64,000 bases of DNA, taken from the NCBI RefSeq assembly GCF_029714425.1, contig NZ_CP121668.1:6469501-6533500 (forward strand). Reading direction: 5' to 3'. The stretch comes from Bradyrhizobium sp. CB2312. GTDB lineage: Bacteria; Pseudomonadota; Alphaproteobacteria; Rhizobiales; Xanthobacteraceae. Below are positions 17,113-26,054 of this stretch, in pieces (within the stretch, counting starts at the first letter, position 1; the number at the start of each line of letters is the position of its first letter). A model generated the notes under the pieces. That model made no database searches. It had not been told where the DNA came from and saw only the letters and a list, made by a program, of their open reading frames with translations. The position numbers and the translations under genes are program-made.

Positions 17113-17985
17113 GTGATCGTCGTCACAGGAGCTTCAAACAGCATCGGACGAAACACCTGCAAGCAACTGGCACGGGCCGGCCACACGGTCTACGTGTCCA
17201 TGCGGGAAATGGATCGCCACGAGGAGCGCGGCAGCGAGAAGATCAGCCAACACGGCATGGATCTCCGAGCCATCGCGCTCGATGTCGCTTCTGAAGCTTC
17301 CGTGAACTCGGCCATCGATGCCATCGTCGCCGAAAACAGCCGCCTCGACGTGATCGTGCACAATGCCCGGCAGGTCGTCTACGGTCCGGCGGAGGCCTTT
17401 ACCCCAGACCAGCTCGCCGAGCTCTACGACACCAACGTGCTGGGTGCGCAACGGCTCAATCGGGCCGCGTTGCCACAGTTGCGCAAGCAGGGCCAGGGCC
17501 TGCTGATCTGGGTCTCGTCGAGCAGCGCGCGTGGCGGCTCTGTTCCATTCCTGGGGGCCTACGCCTCGTCAAAGGCTGCCCTGGATGCGCTGGCGATCGG
17601 CTATGCCGGCGAGCTCGCGCGTTGGGGCATCGAGACGACCATTGTCGTTCCGAGCGCACTCGGGCCCGGTCACTACATCCGCTCCGGCAGGCCGCTGGAC
17701 ACCATGCGGACCGAAGAATACGCGGATGGTCCGACGGCCGACGTGAGCGAAACCGCGCTATCGGGCCTTGCGGAGCTTCCGGCGAAGGATCAAACGCCGC
17801 GGGACGTTGCCGCCGCCATCGCCGATGTTGTCGATATGCCGTTCGGTCAGCGACCCCTGCGCGTCCATGTCGGTCCGGACGACGACGGAGCCGCAGCCGT
17901 CGACGCCGTCGCCGACAGCGTTCGCGCGGAACTGCTCCGGCGGATCGGACTGGAAGATATCCTCAAGCCCGCATCCATCGGATAG
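17113..17985 (+). CDS. SDR family NAD(P)-dependent oxidoreductase
   Basis: The GTG at 17113, with AAGGAG just upstream, gives VIVVTGASNSIGRNTCK exactly where classical SDRs begin; a longer open frame from 16957 adds a non-homologous leader. The 290-residue protein has the cofactor motif TGASNSIG, VHNAR for the NNAG position, the catalytic Ser in LLIWVSSSSARGG and Tyr/Lys in GAYASSKAALDA. An extra C-terminal region (about residues 200-290) includes a proline/aspartate-rich stretch. The substrate is unknown. It is divergent from the peroxidase operon. Confidence 0.88.
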   Translation: MIVVTGASNSIGRNTCKQLARAGHTVYVSMREMDRHEERGSEKISQHGMDLRAIALDVASEASVNSAIDAIVAENSRLDVIVHNARQVVYGPAEAFTPDQLAELYDTNVLGAQRLNRAALPQLRKQGQGLLIWVSSSSARGGSVPFLGAYASSKAALDALAIGYAGELARWGIETTIVVPSALGPGHYIRSGRPLDTMRTEEYADGPTADVSETALSGLAELPAKDQTPRDVAAAIADVVDMPFGQRPLRVHVGPDDDGAAAVDAVADSVRAELLRRIGLEDILKPASIG

Positions 17986-18234
17986 AAGGGCTTACCCTTC
18001 AAATCGAACATATCCGCGTACGAATGAGCGAGCAGCGCGAAGCGTCAGGGCGGCTCTCGCCTCGGAGACCCAGACGAAAGTGATACGGCCCAATCCTTTA
18101 CCCTGATACAGCCGGATGCTACCTTTGAAGAGCCACTACGTTCACACGTCTTGGTGTGCTCCCAAGTCATCGAACGTGACGATTCGTGCGCTGGGTTGAT
18201 ATCTCGAATGGCCCTCCGCTGGCAAAGCAACAAC

Positions 18235-21045
18235 ATGACCGCCGTAGCTTGCCACTCCGCGCAAGACGAGTCCGCCCAGGAGATCTTCCTCTTTGGGCCG
18301 TTTCGGCTGGACCCTTCACAGCGGCGGATTGAAAGAGACGGGAGCCCGCTCCAACTGTCCGGCCGCGCATTCGACATCCTGCTCGCACTGGTGCGGCAGG
18401 CCGGCAACGTCGTCAGCAAGACGGATCTGATGGCCAAGACGTGGCCGGGCGCCGATGTCGAGGAAAACAGCCTGCGCGTCCATATCGCCGCACTCCGCAA
18501 GGCGCTCGGAGACGGCAACGGTGGCACCAGATATCTGAGCACGGTTTCCGGGCAAGGTTACTGCTTCGTCGCGGCAGTCTCACGGCCGGATCAGAGGCCG
18601 TCTGCACCGGCGAGTCCCGCTTATGTCCACAATCTGCCAGCGCATCCCCGGCAGATGGTAGGACGCGAGCAAGCCATCCAGGACATCTTGGAAAAGCTAA
18701 GAGCCCAGCGCTTCGTCACGGTCGTCGGCCCGGGCGGCATCGGCAAGACCACGGTCGTCGTTTCCGCGGGCCATGCGCTGCTCACGGAATTTGGCGGTCA
18801 CGTCCATTTTGTCGGCCTCGGCGAGGCGGAGGACGACACTCTGGTGCCGGCGATCGTCGCATCTTCTTTCGGGCTGCAGGCGAGATCGAACGATCCCACC
18901 TACAGCCTCGCGACGTTCCTGCGCGACAGGCGCATGCTGCTCATTCTGGATTGCTGCGAGCGTGTCATCGAAGCCGCCGCGGCGCTGGCCGAACGGCTCT
19001 ACCAGACAGCACCGGATCTGCACATCCTGGCAACGAGCCGGGAATTGCTGCGCGTCGAGGGCGAGTTCACATACCGTCTCCCGCCGTTGCCGAGCCCGCC
19101 GGAGAAGGTCGTTCTGACGGCTGCGAACGCCCTCGCTTTTCCTTCCGTGAAACTCTTCGTGGAGCGTGCGACCGCGGGAGGCGGCGAGTTCGCGCTGACG
19201 GATGCGAACGCCTTTGATGTCGGCAACCTCTGCCGTCGGCTCGACGGCATCCCGCTTGCCATCGAGCTCACCGCCGGTCATGCGAGCACATATGGCGCGC
19301 GAGCGATGGCCCAACTCCTCGACCAGCACCTCAATTTGCTGTGGGAGGGGCGGCGCACCGCACTGCCCCGGCACCGGACGCTGCGTGCTACCATCGAATG
19401 GAGCTACAATCTTCTATCCGACCCAGAACGTGAGATCCTCGGCCGGCTATCGGTGTTCGTCGGCAGCATGACGCTGGACGCCGCGCGGTCGATTGCCGCG
19501 GCCACGGAAGACGACGATACGATCCTGGCAGTCATCGACAGCCTCGTTGCCAAGTCGATGCTTGCGCTGAGCACCGGCTCGCAACCGACCCGCTACGGCC
19601 TTGCCGACTCGACCCGGGCATACGCGCAAGAGAAACTTGCCGCCAGCGGAGATACCGGCGCGATTGCGCGACGTCACGCCTGTTATTTTCTCGGTCTCCT
19701 CGAGAAAGTCGGCGATAGATCGGACCAGGACCTTGCGGCGGCGGCGGAGGAATTCGGCAACATACGCGCCGCATTGACGTGGTGCTTCTCGGATCAGGGC
19801 GACCGCAGGATCGGCGTAGCCCTCGCTGCAGCCTCGATACGGCTGTTCTTCAAGCTGTCGCTCCTGGCGGAGTGTGAACTCTGGGTGACCCGCGCGATCG
19901 ATGCGCTCGACCAGACGAATGGAAGCATCAGGCACGGGCTCGCGCTTCATACTGCGCTGGGGGCCGCCCGCGTGCTCACAGGACAACTGGACGAGCTCAC
20001 TGCAAATCACCTCAACCGGGCGATCGAGCTGACAGAGGAGATCGGCGACATATCGGGACAAATCCGTCTGATCGACCAGTTGCACCTCCTGCAATTGTTC
20101 GCCGGCAAATACGACGACGCATTGCGCTCCGCCCAACGGGGCGAAGCCATTGCTCTCGCCATCAACGATTCCATGGCGGTGGCGCGCATGCGCCTGTTGC
20201 TCGGCATCTCCTGCCAGTATCTTGGCAAGTTTGGCGCTTCCCGCTCATACCTCGAAGCGGCGCTGCTGCAGCCGGGCCTGGAGGAAGAGTTCCGTGGCCG
20301 CCTCACCTTGGAATATCCCAAACGCGCTCAGATCAGCCTTGCCCGAGTCCTCTGGCTGCAGGGCTATCCCGATCAGGCGGCGCAAGTGGTGCGCCGGGCC
20401 ATCTCGGACGTCATCGCGGCAAACCACCCGATCATGTTCTGCCGCGCCCTGCCATGGGCATTCGGCGTCTTCTTCTGGAATGGCGACATGGAGGATTGCG
20501 AAGACCATGTCGACAGGTTCATCGCGGAGGCTCGAAGGTACAACCTCGCCATCCTCCAGATGGTCGGCGAGGCCATGAAGGGAATTACGCTGCTGGCCCG
20601 GAACGAGACCGGTACCGGGCTCGCCATGCTGAGAGGCGCGATCGAGCAGCTGCAGAGCAAGAGCTTTGGTGCGGTGGTAGGGCTTCGCATGCCCCTTGCC
20701 GAGGCCCTGGCCGCGGCAGGTCAGAGTGAACAAGCGCTCGACACCATCGACCAGGCGATCGACCAGGCCCGCCACCGCAACTTCATGATGGACATGCCCG
20801 ACATGCTGCGCGCAAGAGCCGAAGTGCTGATGCAGCTGGACGATCCGGATCTTGCGCAAGCGGAGCTGAGCCTCATTCAGGCGCTCGACCTCGCCCGCCA
20901 TCAGGGGCGCTCGGTTATGAGCTTCGCGCGGCGATTGCGCTTGCAAGACTATGGCAGCGAGGCGATCGCCGCCAGGAGGCGCACGACATGCTTGCGTCCG
21001 TCTATCGGCGATTTAGCGAGGGCTTCCATACACGCAACCTCGTGA
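18235..21045 (+). CDS. Winged-helix/STAND ATPase regulator 1 (3' frameshifted)
   Basis: This large regulator has an OmpR-type winged helix (about residues 17-115; LRVHIAALRKALGDG, VSGQGYCFV) and an NB-ARC/STAND-like ATPase. The P-loop GPGGIGKTT is at 165, LLILDCCERVIEA is the Walker B region and ATSRELLR follows. CRRLDGIPLAIEL and RTLRATIEWSYNLL come next, then a long helical-repeat region. The start at 18235 matches the two paralogues in length; TTG 18151 and ATG 18208 are alternatives, and none has a strong ribosome site. After about 20904 the frame no longer matches the paralogues, while the -1 frame does to 21107, so the C-terminus is broken or mis-sequenced. A signal-gated transcription factor is inferred; target genes are unknown. 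Confidence 0.85.
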   Translation: MTAVACHSAQDESAQEIFLFGPFRLDPSQRRIERDGSPLQLSGRAFDILLALVRQAGNVVSKTDLMAKTWPGADVEENSLRVHIAALRKALGDGNGGTRYLSTVSGQGYCFVAAVSRPDQRPSAPASPAYVHNLPAHPRQMVGREQAIQDILEKLRAQRFVTVVGPGGIGKTTVVVSAGHALLTEFGGHVHFVGLGEAEDDTLVPAIVASSFGLQARSNDPTYSLATFLRDRRMLLILDCCERVIEAAAALAERLYQTAPDLHILATSRELLRVEGEFTYRLPPLPSPPEKVVLTAANALAFPSVKLFVERATAGGGEFALTDANAFDVGNLCRRLDGIPLAIELTAGHASTYGARAMAQLLDQHLNLLWEGRRTALPRHRTLRATIEWSYNLLSDPEREILGRLSVFVGSMTLDAARSIAAATEDDDTILAVIDSLVAKSMLALSTGSQPTRYGLADSTRAYAQEKLAASGDTGAIARRHACYFLGLLEKVGDRSDQDLAAAAEEFGNIRAALTWCFSDQGDRRIGVALAAASIRLFFKLSLLAECELWVTRAIDALDQTNGSIRHGLALHTALGAARVLTGQLDELTANHLNRAIELTEEIGDISGQIRLIDQLHLLQLFAGKYDDALRSAQRGEAIALAINDSMAVARMRLLLGISCQYLGKFGASRSYLEAALLQPGLEEEFRGRLTLEYPKRAQISLARVLWLQGYPDQAAQVVRRAISDVIAANHPIMFCRALPWAFGVFFWNGDMEDCEDHVDRFIAEARRYNLAILQMVGEAMKGITLLARNETGTGLAMLRGAIEQLQSKSFGAVVGLRMPLAEALAAAGQSEQALDTIDQAIDQARHRNFMMDMPDMLRARAEVLMQLDDPDLAQAELSLIQALDLARHQGRSVMSFARRLRLQDYGSEAIAARRRTTCLRPSIGDLARASIHATS

Positions 21046-21107
21046 CGGCAAGGGGCTTGCTTGCCGAGCTGAGCCTTCCGCGCTCGTGCTCTTTTGCGGC
21101 CAAATGA
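20904..21107 (+). other. Out-of-frame C-terminus of STAND regulator 1
   Basis: From the GGGG run at 20904-20907 the -1 frame reads ALGYELRAAIALARLWQRG and later SVYRRFSEGFHTRNLVTARG. The regulator on the opposite strand ends with ALFWELRIAISVARL and AAYGKFTEGFETADLRGARA, so this frame is the true tail. One extra G in the run would restore a single reading frame ending at 21107. Confidence 0.85.
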
Positions 21108-21327
21108 CCGCCTACGCCGTGCAATTGCGATAGAGAGGGGCCGTCTCGAACGACGCGTGCGAACCGCCGGTCCATGCTGCGCTGGCAATGAGACGTCGGC
21201 GCGCGGCACAGGCGGCGTCACGGGCGAAATTGCGGAACGTTCCAGGGCACGGGGATGCGGCGCTCACGAAGGCCGCACCGGCATCCAATTGATGAAATCG
21301 GATGCCACTCCCCGGGGCATCCGTCGC

Positions 21328-24207
21328 CTACGATCCGACCTTGGTCATCATCGCGCGCGCACCGCGCAGGTCCGCTGTCTCGAAACCTTCGGTGAACTTG
21401 CCGTAGGCCGCGGCGAGAACATGGCGCGCCTCGACCGCGTGTCCTTCGCTCATCCTCAATCGCGCCACACTGATCGCAATCCTGAGCTCCCAGAACAAGG
21501 CGCCCTGGCTCCGTGCCACCTCGAACGCCCTGTCGAAGGCCTGTCCTGCGGCGATCGTCGAGCGATGCTCGCCAGGCAGCAGCAGCAATTCGCCCTTGAT
21601 GCGCCAGAGCTCGGCGACATACCATCCCTCGTCCCTCGCCTCGCAACGCGCGAGCGTCTCGCCGGCGACCGCAAGCCCTTGCGACACCTCGCCCGCCTCT
21701 CCGAGACATGCCGCAAGTTCGCCGAGAGGAAGCAGAAAGCGCGGCAGGAAACGCGCCTCGCCCGCGAGCTCGAGCGCTTTGCGCAGCAGCGGCAATCCGG
21801 TCGCGAGGTCACCCTGGCGCGCGATCAGAAGGCCCCTGAAGGCGCGCGCCCATACGTTCCACAGGCGGATCGGTTGGCGCTCGGTGTGCTCGAGCAGCAT
21901 CGTGCAATAGCGCTCGGCAGCATCGAGATCGCCGGCCAGGAACGCAATCGGACAGGCCCCCTGCCCGAGGACGCTGCAAAATGTGAGGGCGTGACCACTG
22001 GCCCGGCCTTCCTCTATGTTGTGCTCGACGACGCTCAAGGCCTGATCCGCCAGGCCAAGCAACCACAGGATCCGGGCCTGGAAGTAGCGGGACGAGACCC
22101 GCAGGTCGAAGCGGAAACGAATGACCTGGGGCCTTGCCGCGAGGTCGGAGAGACGAGACAGGGTTCGTCCGATGTGGTGATACGCCAGCCGCTGGTCGCC
22201 GAGAAAGTGCAGCGTGGTGGCAAGAAGCCGGTCAGCCATCATCCGGTCGACGGGATTGCCGGAATCGGCCACGAGGTCCGCGAAGCGGTGCGCGAATTCG
22301 AGCGCCCCGCGGAATTCGCCGTTGTTGAACTGATCGATACAGAGACCCCAAAGCGCGCGCAGCAGGTAATCCCTGTCACCGAGCTGCTCGGCAAGCTGAA
22401 GGGTCTCGGCCCAGGCCGGGCCGGCCTCCCTCGCCCTGCCTACACCGTACATCAGCGACCAGCCACGTGCGGCCGACAGTTGCATCCGAAGCCGCGGCGA
22501 GTCCGCGGCCGTCGGATCGAGCCGTGAGAGGGCAAGTTCGGTTCGCTCGCGGCATTCAGCGAGGAGCGACAATTGTACCCAGAGCGGAACCGCGGCGGCG
22601 GTCAGAGCTGCCCCGACCTGCGAGTCTCCGTCGGGCGAGAAGGCCCAATCGAGGCTTGTTCGCACGTTGTCGATGTGTCGGCCGTAGATGGTGAGCCACT
22701 CCGCCTGCGGCCTCACTTCGCTGTCGGCTTCGGCGCTGGCAAAGAACCCAGAATAGTACTTCGCCTGGCGGCCCGCCGCGGCGGGATATTCTCCGGCGGT
22801 GCGCAGCTTCTCCAATGCATAGGCGCGCGTGGTATCCAGCAGGCGATAGTGAGGGCTGTCGCCGCGAATATCCGCAAGAACGAGCGACTTTGCCACCAGC
22901 CTGGTGAGCTGTCCGGTCACGTCGCCGATGCCCGCGCCGGCGACGGCGATGACTGCGTCGAGCTGGAATTCGCCGGCGAATATGCCGAGCTGCCGGAGCA
23001 ACCAGGCCTCGTCTTCCGGCAAGAGGTCATAGCTCCAGTCGAGCGTTGCACGAAGTGTTTGCTGTCTCGGCAACGCCGTGCGCCGGCCGGTGGTCAGAAA
23101 TTTGAACCTGTCATCGAGCAGCGCCGCGATCTTCGGCGGGCTGAGCATGACTGCACGCGCCGCCGCAAACTCGATCGCGAGTGGAATGCCATCCAGCCGC
23201 CGGCAGATCGCTGCGATGGCGCCGATGTTCTCCTCGTCCGGCGCAAAGCGTGAACCCAGCGCCTTCGCTCTGCTCGTAAACAATTCCACCGCGCTGTACG
23301 CGGATGCGCCGGCGGGCTCTTGCCACGCTTCAGGCGGCACGCCCAAAGGAGGCACGCGATAGACATGCTCTCCCTCGATGCGCAGCGCCTCCCGGCTCGT
23401 TGCAAGGATAATCGTCCCCGAACAGCGGCCGACGACCAGTTCGGCTACCTGCGCCACGGCATCGATGACATGTTCGCAATTGTCGAGGATGAGCAACAAT
23501 GGCCGAGAGCCGATCACACGCGCGATCGCATCCGGCGAAATCTCCTCGCTCTCGAGCTTGGTGCCAAGCACGCCGGCGATAGCCGAACAGACGAGTCTGG
23601 GGTCCGACAGCGAAGCCAGTTCGACCAGCACTCGGTCAGCCGAGAAACCGGGCGGCGGCGTTCTGGCGGCTTCCAACGCCAGTGCGGTCTTTCCGATTCC
23701 GCCAGGGCCGACCAGGCTCACCACACGGTAGGCCGACAGCAGCCGCCACAAATGCGATATCGCGGTGGTCCGGCCGATCAGATCGAATGATGCGCTGGGA
23801 ATGTTGATCGACGGCGGCAATTCGGTTGCGGCAGACTGCAGCGGGGCATCCATTTGCCGGTTCCGCCACGCGCCGAGCAAACGATACCCGCGGCCAACAG
23901 TGGTTGACAGCATGTCGCGGTCAGCACCCAGCGCCTTCCGGATCGCGGCGATATGCACACGAAGTGCACTCTCCTCGACAAAGACGCCCCGCCAGACCCG
24001 CTCTGTCAGATCGTTCTTGGTGACGAGCTGGCCTTGCGCCTGAACCAATTCCGCAAGAATCTCAAAGGCGCGCCCCCCCAAAGGAATGAGTTCTCCGGCC
24101 GAGCGCAATTCGCGTCTGGCAAGATCGATTTCCCATTCCGCGCAAATATAGACGGGACGCTGGCCTGGCTCAGCCATGATTTGGACAGCCCCAAGCGGTT
24201 GCATCAT
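21328..24207 (-). CDS. Winged-helix/STAND ATPase regulator 2
   Basis: This 959-residue paralogue of regulator 1 lies on the opposite strand. The winged helix spans about residues 18-113 (RAFEILAELV, ALRVHIAAIRKALGAD, TTVGRGYRLLGA). The P-loop GPGGIGKT is at 167-174, LLLILDNCEHVIDAV holds the Walker B aspartate, and ATSREALRIEG, CRRLDGIPLAIEFAAAR and QTLRATLDWSYDLL follow. The rest is a helical, TPR-like repeat region. An internal ATG at 24177 is a possible start. Such proteins bind DNA with the N-terminal domain and use the ATPase as a switch, by analogy with MalT and AfsR. Target genes and ligand are unknown. It converges with regulator 1, with about 220 bases between. Confidence 0.88.
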   Translation of the reverse strand: MMQPLGAVQIMAEPGQRPVYICAEWEIDLARRELRSAGELIPLGGRAFEILAELVQAQGQLVTKNDLTERVWRGVFVEESALRVHIAAIRKALGADRDMLSTTVGRGYRLLGAWRNRQMDAPLQSAATELPPSINIPSASFDLIGRTTAISHLWRLLSAYRVVSLVGPGGIGKTALALEAARTPPPGFSADRVLVELASLSDPRLVCSAIAGVLGTKLESEEISPDAIARVIGSRPLLLILDNCEHVIDAVAQVAELVVGRCSGTIILATSREALRIEGEHVYRVPPLGVPPEAWQEPAGASAYSAVELFTSRAKALGSRFAPDEENIGAIAAICRRLDGIPLAIEFAAARAVMLSPPKIAALLDDRFKFLTTGRRTALPRQQTLRATLDWSYDLLPEDEAWLLRQLGIFAGEFQLDAVIAVAGAGIGDVTGQLTRLVAKSLVLADIRGDSPHYRLLDTTRAYALEKLRTAGEYPAAAGRQAKYYSGFFASAEADSEVRPQAEWLTIYGRHIDNVRTSLDWAFSPDGDSQVGAALTAAAVPLWVQLSLLAECRERTELALSRLDPTAADSPRLRMQLSAARGWSLMYGVGRAREAGPAWAETLQLAEQLGDRDYLLRALWGLCIDQFNNGEFRGALEFAHRFADLVADSGNPVDRMMADRLLATTLHFLGDQRLAYHHIGRTLSRLSDLAARPQVIRFRFDLRVSSRYFQARILWLLGLADQALSVVEHNIEEGRASGHALTFCSVLGQGACPIAFLAGDLDAAERYCTMLLEHTERQPIRLWNVWARAFRGLLIARQGDLATGLPLLRKALELAGEARFLPRFLLPLGELAACLGEAGEVSQGLAVAGETLARCEARDEGWYVAELWRIKGELLLLPGEHRSTIAAGQAFDRAFEVARSQGALFWELRIAISVARLRMSEGHAVEARHVLAAAYGKFTEGFETADLRGARAMMTKVGS

Positions 24208-24295
24208 TTTCTACCCAGCTTACCACCAACTCTTTTGAAAGACAGAGCTCACCGGGCCGCGCGGCCGCCGGCCGCCGGCCTGCAATGCGCGCTCT

Positions 24296-24577
24296 TCAGC
24301 AGCCGCGGCAGATCGATCCTTCCAGCATCTTTTCGAGTCGGGCGTCGTCCTTGTCGATGGTCGGGTCCGTGCCGAGCATCGGCCCCTTCATAGCGTGACC
24401 GCCAGTCTCCGACGAGGGAAGCGCGGTGCCCAGTGAGTTCGTTCCGGGCGTGGCGGCACTCGTACCGAACGTGCCGCCGCTCCCCATCGACATATGCGAT
24501 CCCATGCCGCCTCGGGCAAACGCAGCGTCCGAGAGCGCAACGCTGGCAAGGATACAAATTGCAGCAAATGATCTCAT
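24296..24577 (-). CDS. Small exported Gly/Met-rich protein, unknown function
   Basis: The 93-residue protein has a good signal peptide (MRSFAAICILASVALSDAAFA) followed by a low-complexity GGMGSHMSMGSGG stretch and a charged tail that ends EGSICRGC. GGAG lies eight bases before the ATG. The two closing cysteines (CRGC) could bind metal or form a disulphide. It lies 88 bases upstream of, and is read on the same strand as, STAND regulator 2, but its role is unknown. Confidence 0.7.
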   Translation of the reverse strand: MRSFAAICILASVALSDAAFARGGMGSHMSMGSGGTFGTSAATPGTNSLGTALPSSETGGHAMKGPMLGTDPTIDKDDARLEKMLEGSICRGC

Positions 24578-24829
24578 TGCTCACACTCCACATGTTCAAA
24601 TGATCCGCCTCCAGAAACGGATACGAGGTGCGTTTGGCCACGCACAATCGCGCGAGGAGTCTAACAACGCTGACAGACTCTTCCCGCAAGAGTGATGCGC
24701 ATTCGCCGGGACTTGCTGCACCGACGACCTACATGACTCTCATCAAAACAATCTTCGGGAAACGCCATCAACCGAGCAGCGATCGTCGCCGAGCGTCTCT
24801 CCGCACACGACAAGCAATGGAGAATCGCT

Positions 24830-25072
24830 ATGAGTACATTCAAGATTCTGATCGCCGCCGCGCTGATCTCAACGGCAACGATTTCGTCCGCATCCGCCTC
24901 CTGGTCCTTCGCCGATCAGGAGCCGGCCGCCTTCGCATCGATGTATCCCGATCGCGACGTGCTGAATGGTGGTGCGCTGACGCCCGCCGGGCGAATGGGC
25001 CTCGAGCGGCCGGGCGGTGCCGCGCCCGTATTCGGCGCGGGTCACTTTCACAGCCGCAACTGGCATCGATGA
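24830..25072 (+). CDS. Small exported protein, unknown function
   Basis: The 80-residue protein has a clear signal peptide (MSTFKILIAAALISTATISS, cleavage near SASA-SW) and a short mature part rich in Pro, Gly and Arg with YPDRDVLNGGALTPAGRMG in the middle. GGAG is placed well before the ATG. I do not recognise a domain. It is one of several tiny secreted proteins that lie between the STAND regulators. Confidence 0.7.
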   Translation: MSTFKILIAAALISTATISSASASWSFADQEPAAFASMYPDRDVLNGGALTPAGRMGLERPGGAAPVFGAGHFHSRNWHR

Positions 25073-25399
25073 CGAACATCACGACCCGGCATCTTGCGTC
25101 CTGTGAGGTGCAGCTGATAGCAGCGCCTTCGAACCCAAGAGTGCGACCGCGCCATGCCGCACACCCCGCGGACCGCGAAACCCACCAATAGCCGATCCGC
25201 CAATTGCGGACCTTAACGGCGCTTCATCGGAAGTGCGTGACTGATCACGCGCTCGATCGCGTCGTGCCATCCACCGCGGCGATTTCGTGCAAAGACGAAA
25301 ATGTTCGTTCGATCAATACTGCGGGTCCGACGCAGGCATGCACATGTCCGGTGAGCGGGCCGAGGCGTTCCCGGCCTCGCTTTCTCAAGGAGACGTTCG
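25073..25399. other. Non-coding gap between two small exported-protein genes
   Basis: No gene is supported here. Just before the next gene there is a 6-bp hairpin (CGAGGC at 25361-25366, GCCTCG at 25374-25379) in the 5' leader, followed by the ribosome site AAGGAG at 25387-25392. A promoter for the downstream gene must lie in this gap, but no clear -35/-10 was recognised. Confidence 0.5.
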
Positions 25400-25627
25400 A
25401 TGACTACACTGAAGCTCTTGTCGGCCGGATTCGTGGTCGCAGCCATGATTGCCTCCCCCGCGATGGCTCGCGAAGGGAACGCGAAGCGCACCAATGTCGA
25501 CGCCTACGCGTCGGCTCAGCGCGTCCCGGTTTCCTCCAAGCGCAGCTGCGCCCGTGCTCCCGACGTCGGCGCATACGCAACCGCTCCCTGGCGCCGGCCG
25601 CCGTGCGAGCCCACGTCGGGCTATTGA
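25400..25627 (+). CDS. Small exported protein, paralogue of the one at 37.8 kb
   Basis: The 75-residue protein has a signal peptide (MTTLKLLSAGFVVAAMIASP, cleavage after AMA) and a mature part with two cysteines: RSCARAPDVGAYATAPW and PPCEPTSGY. The gene at 37813 encodes the same layout (KLLS, AAM, MARE, then ACVPAPRVGAFATAPW and PCEPGTGY), so the two are paralogues. The two cysteines are in the same places and could form a disulphide. AAGGAG lies eight bases before the ATG. Function unknown. Confidence 0.75.
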   Translation: MTTLKLLSAGFVVAAMIASPAMAREGNAKRTNVDAYASAQRVPVSSKRSCARAPDVGAYATAPWRRPPCEPTSGY

Positions 25628-25663
25628 GTTCGCAGACCGGAGCAAAATTCGGTCAAGGCAAGA

Positions 25664-25687
25664 CGGCGGCTCTCGATCGGGCCGCCG
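25664..25687 (+). terminator. Possible hairpin terminator after the small exported protein
   Basis: CGGCGGC and GCCGCCG form a 7-bp GC-rich stem with a 10-base loop, followed by CTCTTG. The T-tail is poor, so termination is only possible. Confidence 0.4.
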
Positions 25688-25984
25688 CTCTTGCGACGCG
25701 GATCGTCGGAAGCACGCGTGCTCAGGAATTCTTGCGTGGATGATGCCGAGCGATCTGCGTAAATGATGCTTCCGTTGATGGCATTAAGTTCCTACTCGTC
25801 CACTCTCATTGAGATACACGCCGAGCCGCGGTCACGAATTCGTGTGTCGAACACGCGCGCATCGGATACAGCATCGACGATGAACGATGCGCCGGCAACC
25901 GACCGGGCCTTCTTGACACGCCGACCAGCTCCCCTATACGACGCTTCAAGCGCATTCAGGCTTTCAAATTCTTGCCAGGGGTCG

Positions 25985-26023
25985 GTGATCTCAAGGACGG
26001 GCTCGTGATTTCCCTGAGATCAC
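25985..26023. promoter_or_regulatory. Inverted repeat upstream of STAND regulator 3
   Basis: GTGATCTCA (25985-25993) and TGAGATCAC (26015-26023) are perfect 9-bp arms with a 21-base spacer; three more bases on each inner side pair with one mismatch. It ends 31 bases before the ATG at 26055. It may be an autoregulatory operator or a leader hairpin; it lacks a T-run, so it is not a classical terminator. Confidence 0.5.
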
Positions 26024-26054
26024 GGCTGCGACGTTGGTGCACGGATCTCTCTCT

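Larger units (their letters stand above)
25628..26054. other. Gap before STAND regulator 3 with two inverted repeats
   Basis: No gene is supported in this stretch; the short open frames here lack ribosome sites and homology. It holds a hairpin after the small protein (25664-25687) and a longer inverted repeat next to the regulator start (25985-26023), both listed separately. The region is less GC-rich than its neighbours around 25.76-25.9 kb, as expected for a promoter region. Confidence 0.5.

Noticed and set aside
25763..26008. An 81-codon open frame before STAND regulator 3
   Set aside because: No ribosome site, no signal peptide and no homology pattern; it also overlaps the strong inverted repeat of the regulator promoter.
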